Source of the DNA: Roseivivax sp. THAF197b
GTDB lineage: Bacteria > Pseudomonadota > Alphaproteobacteria > Rhodobacterales > Rhodobacteraceae
NCBI RefSeq assembly: GCF_009363255.1
Contig: NZ_CP045321.1
Location: 20,229 to 84,228 of the forward strand
Length of the DNA stretch: 64,000 bases
Reading direction: 5' to 3'
In this document: positions 35,585 through 44,441 of the stretch, piece after piece
How positions within the stretch are numbered: the first letter of the stretch is position 1
Layout: every line of letters starts with the position of its first letter
Translations under genes and position numbers: made by a program
Notes under the pieces: model-generated
Databases searched by the model: none
What the model saw: the letters and a program-made list of their open reading frames with translations, nothing else
Told to the model about the DNA's origin: nothing

Positions 35585-37204
35585 TTAAGGCTCAGTTCTT
35601 TCGAGCAAGCTAGAGGCGACAAAGCCCTCTATTCCGTCATGAGTACTGACCTTCCACCAGCCAACTTTGCTCGTGTCGAGCAAATCGACGATATAATTGT
35701 GCATCAGCACGGCAATGGCGCTGTCTTTCGTACTCGGGCCCGAACGCATCTTTGCTGCCGAAGCGATGACTTTTGCTATCGGAGCTTCGTTGTCAATCTC
35801 ACTCAATCCGGCATTCTCCCACGTGGAAATTGAAGAGACGTCTTCAATGCTTTCTACAGGCAATCCAGAAGGTACGCGATCGGGAACACCTAGGCGCCCT
35901 CTTGCCGCCGAGGGGTCCTCGAGGGCGCCCAAGAAGGCGATGATGTTATCATGTTCGTTGGAGCTTAAGGATGGAAGACGAACATCAATCGCTGCGCCGA
36001 TCCGGACAAGTTCATTGATGTCATCCATCACTGCTCGGTCATTTTGTCGCCATTGGGGAACATCGAAGAGCCTGGCCTGCGAGATCTGATAATCCATCAG
36101 GCGCTCCAAGGGGTTCAGGTGGTGCGCCAAGATCTCTCGCAGTGACGGGTAGGCGCCATCATGTCCATAAGGTGCGGTCAGCGTTACGTTGCGCAAGCTC
36201 GGCACCAGGAACTTATAAGTGTCATCTTGCTCCCCCGTGACAAGAAACCGCCCCTTGTCAGTGGTGTCTTCTCCTTTTTGACCTTTGCCAGGACCGATCT
36301 GGGGCAGGCCGATGGATTGGAAGGTTTGGCTGGTCTGGTATTTGCCCGAGTGACACGCGCTGCACCCAGACGAGCCGTAGAACAGTTCCATACCAGCTAC
36401 TTGTGCGGGGCTCAAAGCGTTTTCGTCGCCCGCGAGAAAAGCATCGAATGGGCTAGACGTGCTCCTAAATTCAAACGCGACAAATGCGCCTATGGCATTC
36501 GTAATATCCGTTATGTGCAGCGCGTGGTCAGGGCCGTGCAGCCATTCGAACAAAATGCGGTATTCAGGGATACCCGAGACGCGGTCGGCGAGCAGCTGCC
36601 AAGCACCTTGAGGTCCGTGAATACGTTCCTCATTGACAGCATTGCCAATGTTATTCTCACCGGGATGTCCTGCCATCTCATCAGCGGAAAGAATGGGTAA
36701 CAAGGATTGTGCGGCTAGGAGACTATTCACGGGTCGCTCGAGTTCACGACCGGACGGCATTTTGATTCCAAAGCGTTCATCTGGATCGATCATGACCCGA
36801 CCATCGTGTAGCAATGCGCGAAACGTATCACTGCCCTTGTTCCAGAGCGCCGGTGCATTGCGTGGGATACGCTGGCGATTGATGTTTGTTTCCGTGATGC
36901 GACGGGCCGAGCCAAGACCTATCGCGCCCTCGCCCAAACCGAGAGACAATCCATCGGATGTGCCCAGCAACGGGTTGTGGCATGTCCCGCAGGAGATGTT
37001 CTTGTTGCCGCTTAATATTGGGTCATAAAACAACTTCTGCCCCAACATCACAAGAAGTGGATCGTCTACTGGGAACTCGCTGGCGGTAGGTGCCTTCGGT
37101 AGTTTAGATAACGTATCCGCGTTGGCTGTAATCGCCGCAATCACAGCTAACACAAGGCCGAAAATGTACGGTTTTATTCGCACCGGCAGCTTTTCACTTT
37201 TCAA
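35585..37204 (-). CDS. Di-haem cytochrome c peroxidase/MauG-like protein with C-terminal SH3b domain
   Basis: 539 residues. The N-terminus is a signal or anchor (YIFGLVLAVIAAITANA). Two c-type haem sites, CGTCHN (about 72-76) and CSACHS (about 282-286), lie in a CCP/MauG fold. The first part includes GQKLFYDPILSGNKNISCGTCHNP and TFRALLHDGRV. The second includes AGMELFYGSSGCSACHSG and the segment FLVPSLRNVTLTAPYGHDG. From about residue 465 an SH3b-like module follows (KVIASAAKMRSGPSTKDSAIAVL...VGWWKVSTHDGIEGFVASSLLE). Periplasmic peroxidase or oxidase activity is expected. The SH3b tail, possibly for peptidoglycan binding, is unusual for the family. Confidence 0.9.
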   Translation of the reverse strand: MKSEKLPVRIKPYIFGLVLAVIAAITANADTLSKLPKAPTASEFPVDDPLLVMLGQKLFYDPILSGNKNISCGTCHNPLLGTSDGLSLGLGEGAIGLGSARRITETNINRQRIPRNAPALWNKGSDTFRALLHDGRVMIDPDERFGIKMPSGRELERPVNSLLAAQSLLPILSADEMAGHPGENNIGNAVNEERIHGPQGAWQLLADRVSGIPEYRILFEWLHGPDHALHITDITNAIGAFVAFEFRSTSSPFDAFLAGDENALSPAQVAGMELFYGSSGCSACHSGKYQTSQTFQSIGLPQIGPGKGQKGEDTTDKGRFLVTGEQDDTYKFLVPSLRNVTLTAPYGHDGAYPSLREILAHHLNPLERLMDYQISQARLFDVPQWRQNDRAVMDDINELVRIGAAIDVRLPSLSSNEHDNIIAFLGALEDPSAARGRLGVPDRVPSGLPVESIEDVSSISTWENAGLSEIDNEAPIAKVIASAAKMRSGPSTKDSAIAVLMHNYIVDLLDTSKVGWWKVSTHDGIEGFVASSLLERTEP

Positions 37205-37994
37205 TCATTTACCCCAAAGGAAACTCGGCTTGTTTGATCGCAATCACGCAAGCAGATTATACACAGGACACTTTAACTGGTTAGAGGCATTTCATTTGCC
37301 ACATGATTATATCCAAGCCTGATTTTTCTACTACAGTCGACACCTCGTATTTATAGTCAATTGGGAAACAGTCTGTTCGACATAAGGCGTCACAGTCTAA
37401 ACACGAGCGAATAGATTTGCAGTTTGCAATAACCGAAAGCCTTATGATGCCTCTCGCCGAAGCTTCCTAGGTAACTTACGGTTGAAGAAAAAGCGCTTGG
37501 CATATCGATTTCTTTGAGTATTATGCATGTGTGTTCACAGCACACACAACCCAGTGCCCTCGCCACACTCGCCCCAGTGGCGGGGGCTTCGAATATGCCC
37601 CCTTTTTTTGACTGTGTATTTCGATTCTTAACAGTCTATTCGACTTTATCTGCACTAAAAAGCAAAACGCGAGGCGCCAGAATTACAATAGATCAAGTGG
37701 ATTGATGCCTCTCTCGCATTCTGACTTCGCGACACCAAGGTTTCCGATTACGCCTCTGAAGTTCGAATGCCTAACAACAAGTAACAGACTCAATTTGCTA
37801 AGTAGCTCAACACCATAAAGCTTCAGGTGAAGATGGAAGTGGATAATGAACTATTTTTTGAATTTAGTTTGACATGTGCAATTGAGGCACCAAACACTAC
37901 TCAGAAACGCCACGTGAAAACGTGCTACTGGCCGACGTTGCGAGAGAACACCAGCCAGAATTATTGAGAAAGCCAAGCGACTTTATTGTTGCTT
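37205..37994. other. 790-bp A+T-rich region without recognised genes
   Basis: It is noticeably lower in G+C than the backbone. Frames are short and their translations unconvincing. It probably contains the peroxidase promoter at its left end; the rest may be remnant foreign DNA. Confidence 0.5.
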
Positions 37995-38453
37995 TTAGTC
38001 CAAACCCCAGACGCACATACAAAAGCGGTTAGCCTGCCTTTGTGCATAACTAGACGAATTCTTGCTTGCAAGGATCTTGCGATCTCCATCATCATTCACA
38101 CACCGAAGCTTTGCTGGCTGAATGGGATGCTGTTTCTTACAAAACTTGATCCCTTCTTTATAGAATCGAGGTTCTACGTTCCGCGTGAATCTAACAACCA
38201 GTTCATGGTTCTCGACTTCACAAACTACGACGTGTTCTTCCGGTGGCACGGAGACTTTTCGCGGCGGTTTCCTTGGGTCGTTACCACCATGAGAAGGCGG
38301 CTCAGGCGGATTGGCATTGTGAGACGGAGGCTCAGGTGTGCGGTCAAAGCTGGGACGATCGTAGCTTGGCTCAGACGGCGGCTCTGTAAGTGCAAAGCCA
38401 GGAAGTGTCGACAAAGCCACAAAGCCCACAGTAGCTGCGATAAGACGAAGCAT
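37995..38453 (-). CDS. Exported proline-rich protein, 152 aa
   Basis: A signal peptide (MLRLIAATVGFVALSTLPGFA) is followed by a Pro/Ser/Asp-rich low-complexity stretch with PEPPSHNANPPEPPSHGG. A Cys-containing C-terminal part comes last (VVVCEVENHELVVRFTRN...KFCKKQHPIQPAKLRCV...RFCMCVWGLD). No family is known to me. It lies 24 bases after the RTX gene in the same direction and may be co-transcribed. Confidence 0.7.
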   Translation of the reverse strand: MLRLIAATVGFVALSTLPGFALTEPPSEPSYDRPSFDRTPEPPSHNANPPEPPSHGGNDPRKPPRKVSVPPEEHVVVCEVENHELVVRFTRNVEPRFYKEGIKFCKKQHPIQPAKLRCVNDDGDRKILASKNSSSYAQRQANRFCMCVWGLD

Positions 38454-38476
38454 AGGTTTCTTCCTTTTGGATAGAG

Positions 38477-39553
38477 TTATACGAAGTTGGCTCTTGCAAG
38501 CGACCCGACTTGAGATGGATCGACAGCGACTGCTCCTGCACGGATCAAGGCCACCGTTTGGTCACCGACTAGCACGCGGGTATCTCCAGTGGCCAGGTCG
38601 ACCTCAGTCGTCAGATCTCCACCAAGTCCATCAACTTCGGAATGAACGACTAGCAACACGTCATCGCTTTCAAAATCCTCGATAACTGGGGGCGACGTCG
38701 GATCTACCCAGGTACCGGTAAAGAAGGAGTCTCCGCCCGGGCCACCAGTAGCTGTGTCACCACTGCCCAAAATAATCTGATCAAAGCCTTCTCCACCATT
38801 GATGGTGTCAGGGTCAATGATATCCGACCCGCGGAAGTTTTCGTCGTTTTCACCGTCTGTGTAGCCCCAAAGGATGTCGTTCCCAGAGCCTCCTTCTAGA
38901 GTATCCTCACCTTCATTGCCTCTGAGGAAATCGTCTCCGTCTCCACCATCCAGGATGTCGTTTCCACTGCCCGCAAAAAGGGAGTCGTTGTCTGAAGCCC
39001 CCTCTATCGTGTCATTCCCTACACCGCCAACGAGTTCATCATCGCCATCTCCGCCATTGAGTTCATCGTTCCCGTCGTCGCCAAAGAGTTGGTCGTCTCC
39101 CGAACCACCCTGAACCTGATCATCGCCATCTTCGCCTGCAACAAGGTCATCGCCGTTCCCACCGTCGAGTTGATCGTTCCCGTCAGCGCCGAACAACGAG
39201 TCTGCCCCATCACCACCAAAGATTTGATCATCGCCTGATGATCCATCCAAGACATCATGACCGGCGCCACCATCTATCGTGTCATCGCCTTCATCTCCAA
39301 CGACAGTGTCTTCACCGTCGGTCCCCTCGAGATCATCTGCATTCTCTGTGCCAAACAAGACATCCTCGATAGAGCCCGAACCACCGCCAGCAGCGTCACC
39401 TTCACCACCACCGCCAGCAGTGTCATCTCCATTCAGGGCCGGATCGCCTCCATCGTCGGAGGAGCGGTCGTCATCTGACGAGCTATCGTTATCTCCTCCC
39501 CCTAAGAAAGCGAGACCCGAAAAACCTACTAGAAGCAGCAACAGATATTCCAT
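38477..39553 (-). CDS. RTX-type calcium-binding protein
   Basis: 358 residues from ATG 39553 (GAGG upstream). The N-terminus is a short hydrophobic segment (MEYLLLLLVGFSGLAFLGGG), then an Asp/Ser/Gly-rich acidic linker (about 20-70). About 18 nonapeptide repeats of the GGxGxDxLx type follow (about 75-250), which form a Ca-binding parallel beta-roll. The C-terminal ~100 residues (PPVIEDFESDDVLLVV...GDTRVLVGDQTVALIRAG) resemble the post-roll cap of type I-secreted RTX proteins. A secretion system is not seen in the window. The N-terminal hydrophobic stretch suggests a membrane-anchored variant. Confidence 0.88.
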   Translation of the reverse strand: MEYLLLLLVGFSGLAFLGGGDNDSSSDDDRSSDDGGDPALNGDDTAGGGGEGDAAGGGSGSIEDVLFGTENADDLEGTDGEDTVVGDEGDDTIDGGAGHDVLDGSSGDDQIFGGDGADSLFGADGNDQLDGGNGDDLVAGEDGDDQVQGGSGDDQLFGDDGNDELNGGDGDDELVGGVGNDTIEGASDNDSLFAGSGNDILDGGDGDDFLRGNEGEDTLEGGSGNDILWGYTDGENDENFRGSDIIDPDTINGGEGFDQIILGSGDTATGGPGGDSFFTGTWVDPTSPPVIEDFESDDVLLVVHSEVDGLGGDLTTEVDLATGDTRVLVGDQTVALIRAGAVAVDPSQVGSLARANFV

Positions 39554-39833
39554 GTCAAACCTCAAAATTTCCCCGCCGCATTCCTGCCACACAACCGCCA
39601 CGAAAGCTCTAAAATTTTGACTTTTTTAACTATATCGTAGGAAATCGAAACAATGCTTACAAAGATGCCAAATTAGCCTCGATACTGCACGCGAAACTGA
39701 AAAGGTCAGTTTAATCCTGGTGTAGGTTTGCAGGGTAGTGTGCATATCGATTCGTTTTGGAAGAGCTATGTGAAGTGGTCCCGGAAATTCGGACGGTTGG
39801 CTAAGGTGTATCCTGAACCTTTTGGAGGGATAC

Positions 39834-39908
39834 GAGAAGGAGAAACGCCGGAAGTTTACAGATCAATTCAAGGCTAAGGTCGCGCTTGAGGCGCTGCTTG
39901 AATAGCCC
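39834..39908 (+). pseudogene. Truncated 5' remnant of another IS3-type OrfA
   Basis: The reading frame EKEKRRKFTDQFKAKVALEALLE is the standard beginning of an IS3-family OrfA. It ends abruptly in the left inverted repeat of the element starting at 39899. An older IS was evidently interrupted or deleted here. Confidence 0.65.
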
Positions 39909-39916
39909 CGCGTTTC

Positions 39917-40792
39917 TTAGACGCCTTCGTGTCTCAGTTTCTGCTGCCGCTCGAAGTCGACCGGCGACATCATTCCGTTCCGGGCGTGTTTGCGCTTCGA
40001 GTTGTAGAACATCTCGATGTAGTCGAACACATCCTGTCTGGCCTCTTCGCGTGTTCGGTAGGTCCGTCGCCTGATCCGCTCTCGCTTCAGCAGGTTGAAG
40101 AAGCTCTCCGCAACCGCGTTGTCATGGCAGTTTCCGCGGCGGCTCATAGAATGCTCCAGATTATGTGCCTGAAGGAACGCGGCCCAGTCCATGCTGGTGA
40201 ATTGGCTGCCCTGGTCCGAATGGATCAGAACCTTCCCCTTGGGCTTTCTCCGCCATGTCGCCATCAGCAGCGCTTGCAGGACAACGTCTGTCGTCTGGCG
40301 GCTCTGCATCGCCCAGCCTACGACACGGCGCGAGAACAGATCGATGACCACGGCAAGATAGGCGAAGCCTTCCTGCGTGCGGATGTAGGTGATGTCGGTC
40401 ACCCAAGCCGTATCCTGTGTCGCCACGTCGAACTGCCGGTCGAGCGTGTTGTCGACGACCACCGAAGGCTTCCCGCCATGTTTTCCCGGTCGGCGTTTGT
40501 AGCCGATCTGCGCCTTGATGCCGGCGAGCTTCGTTAGGCGGGCAACACGGTTCAAGCAGACGCTTTCGCCCTGCTCGAGAAGGTCGTCATGCAGCTTGCG
40601 GTGGCCGTAGACCTTGCCGCTTTCCATCCACGCCTCCTTCAGCATCTCGGTCTGCCGCTTGTCTTCTTGAGTTCGCTTACTCAGCGGCGCCTTCAGCCAC
40701 GCGTAGAACCCGCTCGGCTGTATGCGCAGGCAACGGCACATGGCCCTGACAGAAAACTGTCCGCGATGCTCGGCCACGAACGCGTATCTCAC
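39917..40792 (-). CDS. IS3-family transposase OrfB (intact DDE)
   Basis: 291 residues. HTH_21 region VYGHRKLHDDLLEQGESVCLNRVARLTK. The integrase core carries Asp (WVTDITYIRT), Asp (LIHSDQGSQFTSMDW) and Glu (NAVAESFFNLLKRERI), all present. OrfB is normally made as an OrfAB fusion by frameshifting. That is now impossible in cis, because orfA is split by the IS110 insertion. Confidence 0.93.
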   Translation of the reverse strand: MRYAFVAEHRGQFSVRAMCRCLRIQPSGFYAWLKAPLSKRTQEDKRQTEMLKEAWMESGKVYGHRKLHDDLLEQGESVCLNRVARLTKLAGIKAQIGYKRRPGKHGGKPSVVVDNTLDRQFDVATQDTAWVTDITYIRTQEGFAYLAVVIDLFSRRVVGWAMQSRQTTDVVLQALLMATWRRKPKGKVLIHSDQGSQFTSMDWAAFLQAHNLEHSMSRRGNCHDNAVAESFFNLLKRERIRRRTYRTREEARQDVFDYIEMFYNSKRKHARNGMMSPVDFERQQKLRHEGV

Positions 40793-40825
40793 TTTGCATC
40801 CCTGGCGAAATACGCGGTCGCCTTC

Positions 40826-42187
40826 CTAAGAAACAGCCTGCTGTTCTGGCATGGGCGCCAAGGCGTAACCCAGTATCCTGGCGCGCCGCTGGAGATTTGA
40901 GAGAACACGTTGCCTGTGTCGTTCGTCGTAGGCTGCGGCGCCTTGATCTTGATAGGTCATGCCATGCCGCACAGCGTTGTAAAACAGCACTGCGATCTTG
41001 CGCGCTGTCGCCGTGACCGCCTTCTGCTTGCCAATGCGTGATGACAGCCGCCGATAGAACGCGCCCAATGCCGTGTCGCTTCGGCCAATCGTGACTGCCG
41101 CCAGACGCAAGAGTGCAGCGGCACGACTGGAGGATCGGCGTGTCCGAGAGGACAGCAGCTTACCCCCAGAGATCTTGTTGCCCGGGGCCAGACAGAGCCA
41201 CGACGTGAAGTGCTTGGCGCTTTTCCAGGCGCACAGGTCCGTGCCGCATTCGGCCACAAGCTTCAGAGCCAGCGATGGCCCAAGCCCGTGGATCTGCGTC
41301 AGGTCCGTGCCCAACACCCCGTAAAGTGCGGCCCGAACATCGAAGGACGGTGCATTTTGCTGCCTGCCTCTGATCCGTGCCTTCGGCAGCGGAGCCAGAT
41401 CATCGTCTGCCCGGACAGTAAGCGCTCCAACCGCCGCCTCCAGCCTTCGGTCGCACACCTCGATCTGTGCTTTGTAAAAGTCGTAAAGTTCCAGAGACTG
41501 AGTAAGCGCGAAGACATGCTCCTCACGGTCGTTGCCGACCAGCGCGGCTTTGATCGTCTCGGTGGACGCTTTGCAGCGCAGATCACGATGAGCGGCGAGA
41601 ACCTCCGGATCGCGCTCGACGGCGACGATGGCACGGATGATCCGCATGCCTGTTGCGCCGGTGATGTCGGACACGACGTGATGCAGCTGCAGGTTCATCT
41701 CCATCAGCGCCTTCTGCATATGTTGGATATGCGCGGCGGCATATTCTGTCAGACGCTCTCGCTGGCGCATGTAGGCGCGCAAGGTGGTGATCTCCGCTTC
41801 AGGGCGGAAACTGCCACGGAGCAGGCCGTAGGAATGCAACTGGCGCAGCCATCCCGCATCGCTCACATCAGTTTTGCGACCTGGCACGTTCTTGGCATAG
41901 CGGGCATTCACGAGAATAACCTCGAAGCCATGTGCCTCCAGGATCTCGAAGGCCGGTATCCAGTAGACGCCGGTCGATTCCATGGCCACGCTGGTGACGC
42001 CGCAGGACCTGAACCAGTCGGCAAGGTCGTGCAAATCCTGAGTGAATGTCCCGAAAGCACGCACTGGCATAATATCGGCGTCAGGGTTCACAGCCGCCAT
42101 GTGCATCGTCGAGCCGATGTCGATCGCGGCCGCCTGAGGGTTGACCAACTTCAGGTCCGGGTGGTCGCCGGTCTTATGCTTCGTCAT
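40826..42187 (-). CDS. IS110-family transposase (DEDD recombinase)
   Basis: 453 residues from ATG 42187 behind GGAGGAG. The N-terminal RuvC-like DEDD domain reads AAIDIGSTMHMAAVNPD, then SVAMESTGVYWIPAFEIL, then GRKTDVSDAGWLRQL. The C-terminal Tnp_20 domain reads LTQIHGLGPSLALKLVAECG, then FTSWLCLAPGNKISGGKLLSSRTRRSSSRAAALLRLAA, with the serine-rich segment. These enzymes insert without terminal inverted repeats, guided by an element-encoded RNA. The 230-base non-coding stretch upstream fits that RNA. Confidence 0.93.
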   Translation of the reverse strand: MTKHKTGDHPDLKLVNPQAAAIDIGSTMHMAAVNPDADIMPVRAFGTFTQDLHDLADWFRSCGVTSVAMESTGVYWIPAFEILEAHGFEVILVNARYAKNVPGRKTDVSDAGWLRQLHSYGLLRGSFRPEAEITTLRAYMRQRERLTEYAAAHIQHMQKALMEMNLQLHHVVSDITGATGMRIIRAIVAVERDPEVLAAHRDLRCKASTETIKAALVGNDREEHVFALTQSLELYDFYKAQIEVCDRRLEAAVGALTVRADDDLAPLPKARIRGRQQNAPSFDVRAALYGVLGTDLTQIHGLGPSLALKLVAECGTDLCAWKSAKHFTSWLCLAPGNKISGGKLLSSRTRRSSSRAAALLRLAAVTIGRSDTALGAFYRRLSSRIGKQKAVTATARKIAVLFYNAVRHGMTYQDQGAAAYDERHRQRVLSNLQRRARILGYALAPMPEQQAVS

Positions 42188-42417
42188 GGCTTCTCCTCCG
42201 TTCAAGGCGAAGAGCGTGGGCCATGCAAGTTCGTCATCTTCCTAACCGGGATCGCCGCGATGGCGGCGTCACCACTCTCAAGTGCGCATCAGCCCATGTG
42301 CCACGTTTTTTAACGGGGTCCAGCCCACCAATAAGCGATCGGCAACTGCCCTTCGGGCGAAGCGTAGCACAGGCTGTTACTACCGCGCACAGGCGGGCTG
42401 CGGACCGGAACGGTTTT
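42188..42417 (-). ncRNA. Candidate IS110 bridge RNA region
   Basis: A non-coding interval lies between the element's upstream end and the transposase. It is rich in stem-loops on the minus strand, such as CTTCGCCCGAAG and CGCCGCCATCGCGGCG. In IS110-type elements this end encodes the bridge RNA that recognises target and donor. A minus-strand stretch TTAGGAAGATGAC (42245-42233) matches the target half-site TTAGGAAGGCGAC in 11 of 13 positions. Exact RNA ends are not known. Confidence 0.45.
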
Positions 42418-42652
42418 TTAGGATGTCACGCTCCTCCGTCACTCTCAGGAGCTCACGCTTGAGCCGACGGATCTCCGTGTCCTTCTCCACCTCTCCCGAT
42501 GACGCCTTCGCGAACTTCTTCTTCCAGGAGTAGAGCGAGTATTGGCTCACGCCCAGACGCTCAGCCACCTCCCTGACCGGGTAGCCCCTCTCCGTGATTT
42601 GCGCGACCGCGTCTCTCTTGAATTCGTCGCTGAACTTGGTGCTGCTCATCAT
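42418..42652 (-). pseudogene. 5' part of IS3 OrfA truncated by IS110 insertion
   Basis: Residues 1 to ~78: FSDEFKRDAVAQITERGYPVREVAERLGVSQYSLYSWKKKF, then a zipper (EKDTEIRRLKRELLRVTEERDIL). After that the frame runs into IS110 sequence. The ATG has AAGGAGG upstream. Confidence 0.85.
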
Positions 42653-42830
42653 GGCCTCCTTGCCTCAAAATTAGCAAAGAAGGCGTCCACGATACACGGG
42701 GCTATTCAGTCGAGTGCAAGCGATTAATGGCTGAGTATGATCTTGAGCGGATCGAAGATTCTTGACGAATCTTGACTATAATCGTTGCTTCAGGCCGTCG
42801 GCTCAATGGAACTATCTTGGCCCGCTGAGG

Positions 42831-43832
42831 TTACGAATTGATAGTCATTGCCTCAGAGATTTGCGCGAAAATATTATCTTCGATCATCCGTACCTCCGGC
42901 AAGCCTTGAAGCACGGAGTTTCTTGCTGACTGAAATTCACTCCGAATAAGACCAAGAAGAGTCGACCTAGAAACGATTCGCTGTTCGTTGAGTGACGTTT
43001 TAGTAATCGAAGAAGTGTCGGAACTCAGATAGTTGGCTGTCTGATATGTTTTATGGATAATCTCATCGATCTGCTCATCAAGAGATGTTGCATTAACGGG
43101 AAGTCGACCGATAACACAGCAAATAAAGCGACCAGATCCAATATAGGAGTACCAGAAAGACTTCTTTAGCCTGATGTTGCCAAGTTCTTTGCTAAACATA
43201 TGTAAAAATGCGACTAAATTTTGCGATGGATGCCGTCTCAGACTTCGAAACACGTCAGTCATATCTATCCGGTACAGTGCGGCCTGATAGCTACCTTCCA
43301 CTAGCTGTAGTATCTTATTCTCAAACTGGAAGTAGTCCAGCATGCCTTCGGCATCAGGGAAGCAAGTTCGCTTGTTTGGATCAATCAAGTCATATTGCGA
43401 GCTACGATCAAAAACAGCCTGAAGTGCTTTGCGGCTTTTTTTCTCATTCCGTAAGGCTTCCACCAGAAGCATTGCCGCATGGATCCGGCCAGTAAGATCT
43501 ATATCATCAAGTGGTTTTCGTAAAAAATCTGTGGCGCCTGCTTCGAAAGCGCAATCCATTTGTTTAGCTGACTGGGATGCCGTAATCATTATGATGGGCG
43601 TGGTACGGTATTCCGGTCGCTGCCTCAAATTGGTACATAGTTCGATGCCATCTATATCGGGCATTACAATATCCAAGAGGACGCAATCGAATGGTACAAT
43701 CTGCTTATCGATCACCTTCAGGGCGTCTTCGGCGGACACGGCGAACGTGAGATCAGCCAGACCCTTTTTCTCTAGATTGACAGAAACCAACTCCAAAAAT
43801 AGTCGATCGTCGTCTACAATAAGTATGCGCAT
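42831..43832 (-). CDS. Response regulator with a non-canonical output domain
   Basis: 333 residues. The N-terminal receiver domain (1-125) reads ILIVDDDRLFLELV with the acidic pocket. The phospho-acceptor Asp is in FDCVLLDIVMPDIDGIELC, followed by IIMITASQS and DFLRKPLDD. Residues ~140-333 form an alpha/beta domain that recalls a degenerate GGDEF (ALYRIDMTDVFRSL...FWYSYIGSGRFICCVIG, GSGRF where GGDEF would be). No HTH is present, so c-di-GMP-free signalling or protein interaction is likely. No partner kinase is in the window. It lies in the low-GC island between IS elements. Confidence 0.85.
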   Translation of the reverse strand: MRILIVDDDRLFLELVSVNLEKKGLADLTFAVSAEDALKVIDKQIVPFDCVLLDIVMPDIDGIELCTNLRQRPEYRTTPIIMITASQSAKQMDCAFEAGATDFLRKPLDDIDLTGRIHAAMLLVEALRNEKKSRKALQAVFDRSSQYDLIDPNKRTCFPDAEGMLDYFQFENKILQLVEGSYQAALYRIDMTDVFRSLRRHPSQNLVAFLHMFSKELGNIRLKKSFWYSYIGSGRFICCVIGRLPVNATSLDEQIDEIIHKTYQTANYLSSDTSSITKTSLNEQRIVSRSTLLGLIRSEFQSARNSVLQGLPEVRMIEDNIFAQISEAMTINS

Positions 43833-44098
43833 CTTCGATTTCCTTCGACATCGGACTGCTATTAAGGCACGTGAATTATGATTTTTTTAGACCGATTTAG
43901 TGAAAAATTATGTCTGAAAACGAGTAACTCTGGCGTGATAGCGGCGACAACTGAAGGAGGCGCTATGGAAAACTTGACATGTCATTTTTCGTTAGTCTCG
44001 TGTTTATGGCGAGTGGGTTGCGCTCTGCCCCCGGGAAATGGATTGGTTGAAGCTGGAGTTTTCCGCTAAGTTTCCCAGGCTGGGAGAGGAGCGTGATG
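43833..44098. other. Intergenic region with a possible IS-truncated small ORF
   Basis: AAGGAGG directly precedes an ATG at 43965 (MENLTCHFSLVSCLWRVGC...), which ends at 44069 near the IS boundary. GGAGTTTTCCGC (44055) and GGCTGGGAGAGGAGCG (44078-44093) recur about 74 bases later inside the element, indicating a duplicated or older IS end. Confidence 0.35.
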
Positions 44099-44174
44099 TG
44101 ATCCCCTGAAACGCCCCCGATTTTGGTAAGAGTTTTCCGCATCGAAGCCTTGGCTGGGAGAGGAGCGGAAACGC

Positions 44175-44441
44175 ATGAAAGCATCGAAGTTCACCGACGC
44201 GCAGAAGGCGTTCATCATCAAGCAGGCGGAGGACGGGACGTCTGTCGCGGAAGTCTGCAGGAAGGCGGGCATCAGTTCGGCGACCTTCTTCAATTGGAAG
44301 AAGAAGTATGCGGGGCTCATGCCGTCGGAGATAAAGCGGCTTCGCGAGCTGGAGCAGGAGAATGCGCGGCTGAAGAAGATCGTCGCTGACCTGTCGCTAG
44401 ACAAGGAGATGCTGCAGGACGTCATTAAGCGAAAGCTCTGA
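44175..44441 (+). CDS. IS3-family (IS407-like) transposase OrfA
   Basis: 88 residues. HTH FTDAQKAFIIKQAEDGTSVAEVCRKAGISSATFFNWKKKYAG, then a leucine zipper (IKRLRELEQENARLKKIVADLSLDKEML). It is followed by the -1 frame of orfB, as expected for programmed frameshifting. Confidence 0.92.
   Translation: MKASKFTDAQKAFIIKQAEDGTSVAEVCRKAGISSATFFNWKKKYAGLMPSEIKRLRELEQENARLKKIVADLSLDKEMLQDVIKRKL

Larger units (their letters stand above)
39899..42708 (-). mobile_element. IS3-family element split by an IS110-family element
   Basis: The 27-bp imperfect ends start TGAATAGCCCCG on both sides (39899 inward; complement of 42708 inward) and agree again at GGACGCC/AGACGCC. Inside are orfB (39917-40792), the IS110-type insertion (about 40831-42417) and the 5' part of orfA (42418-42652). 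The orfA halves read ...RDIL at the right junction and RKATAYFARDAK at the left, showing a clean insertion at GACATCCT/TAGGAAGG. Confidence 0.88.

Noticed and set aside
37514..37705. 63-codon frame in the low-GC gap
   Set aside because: No ribosome site, no family-like pattern, isolated in stop-rich sequence.
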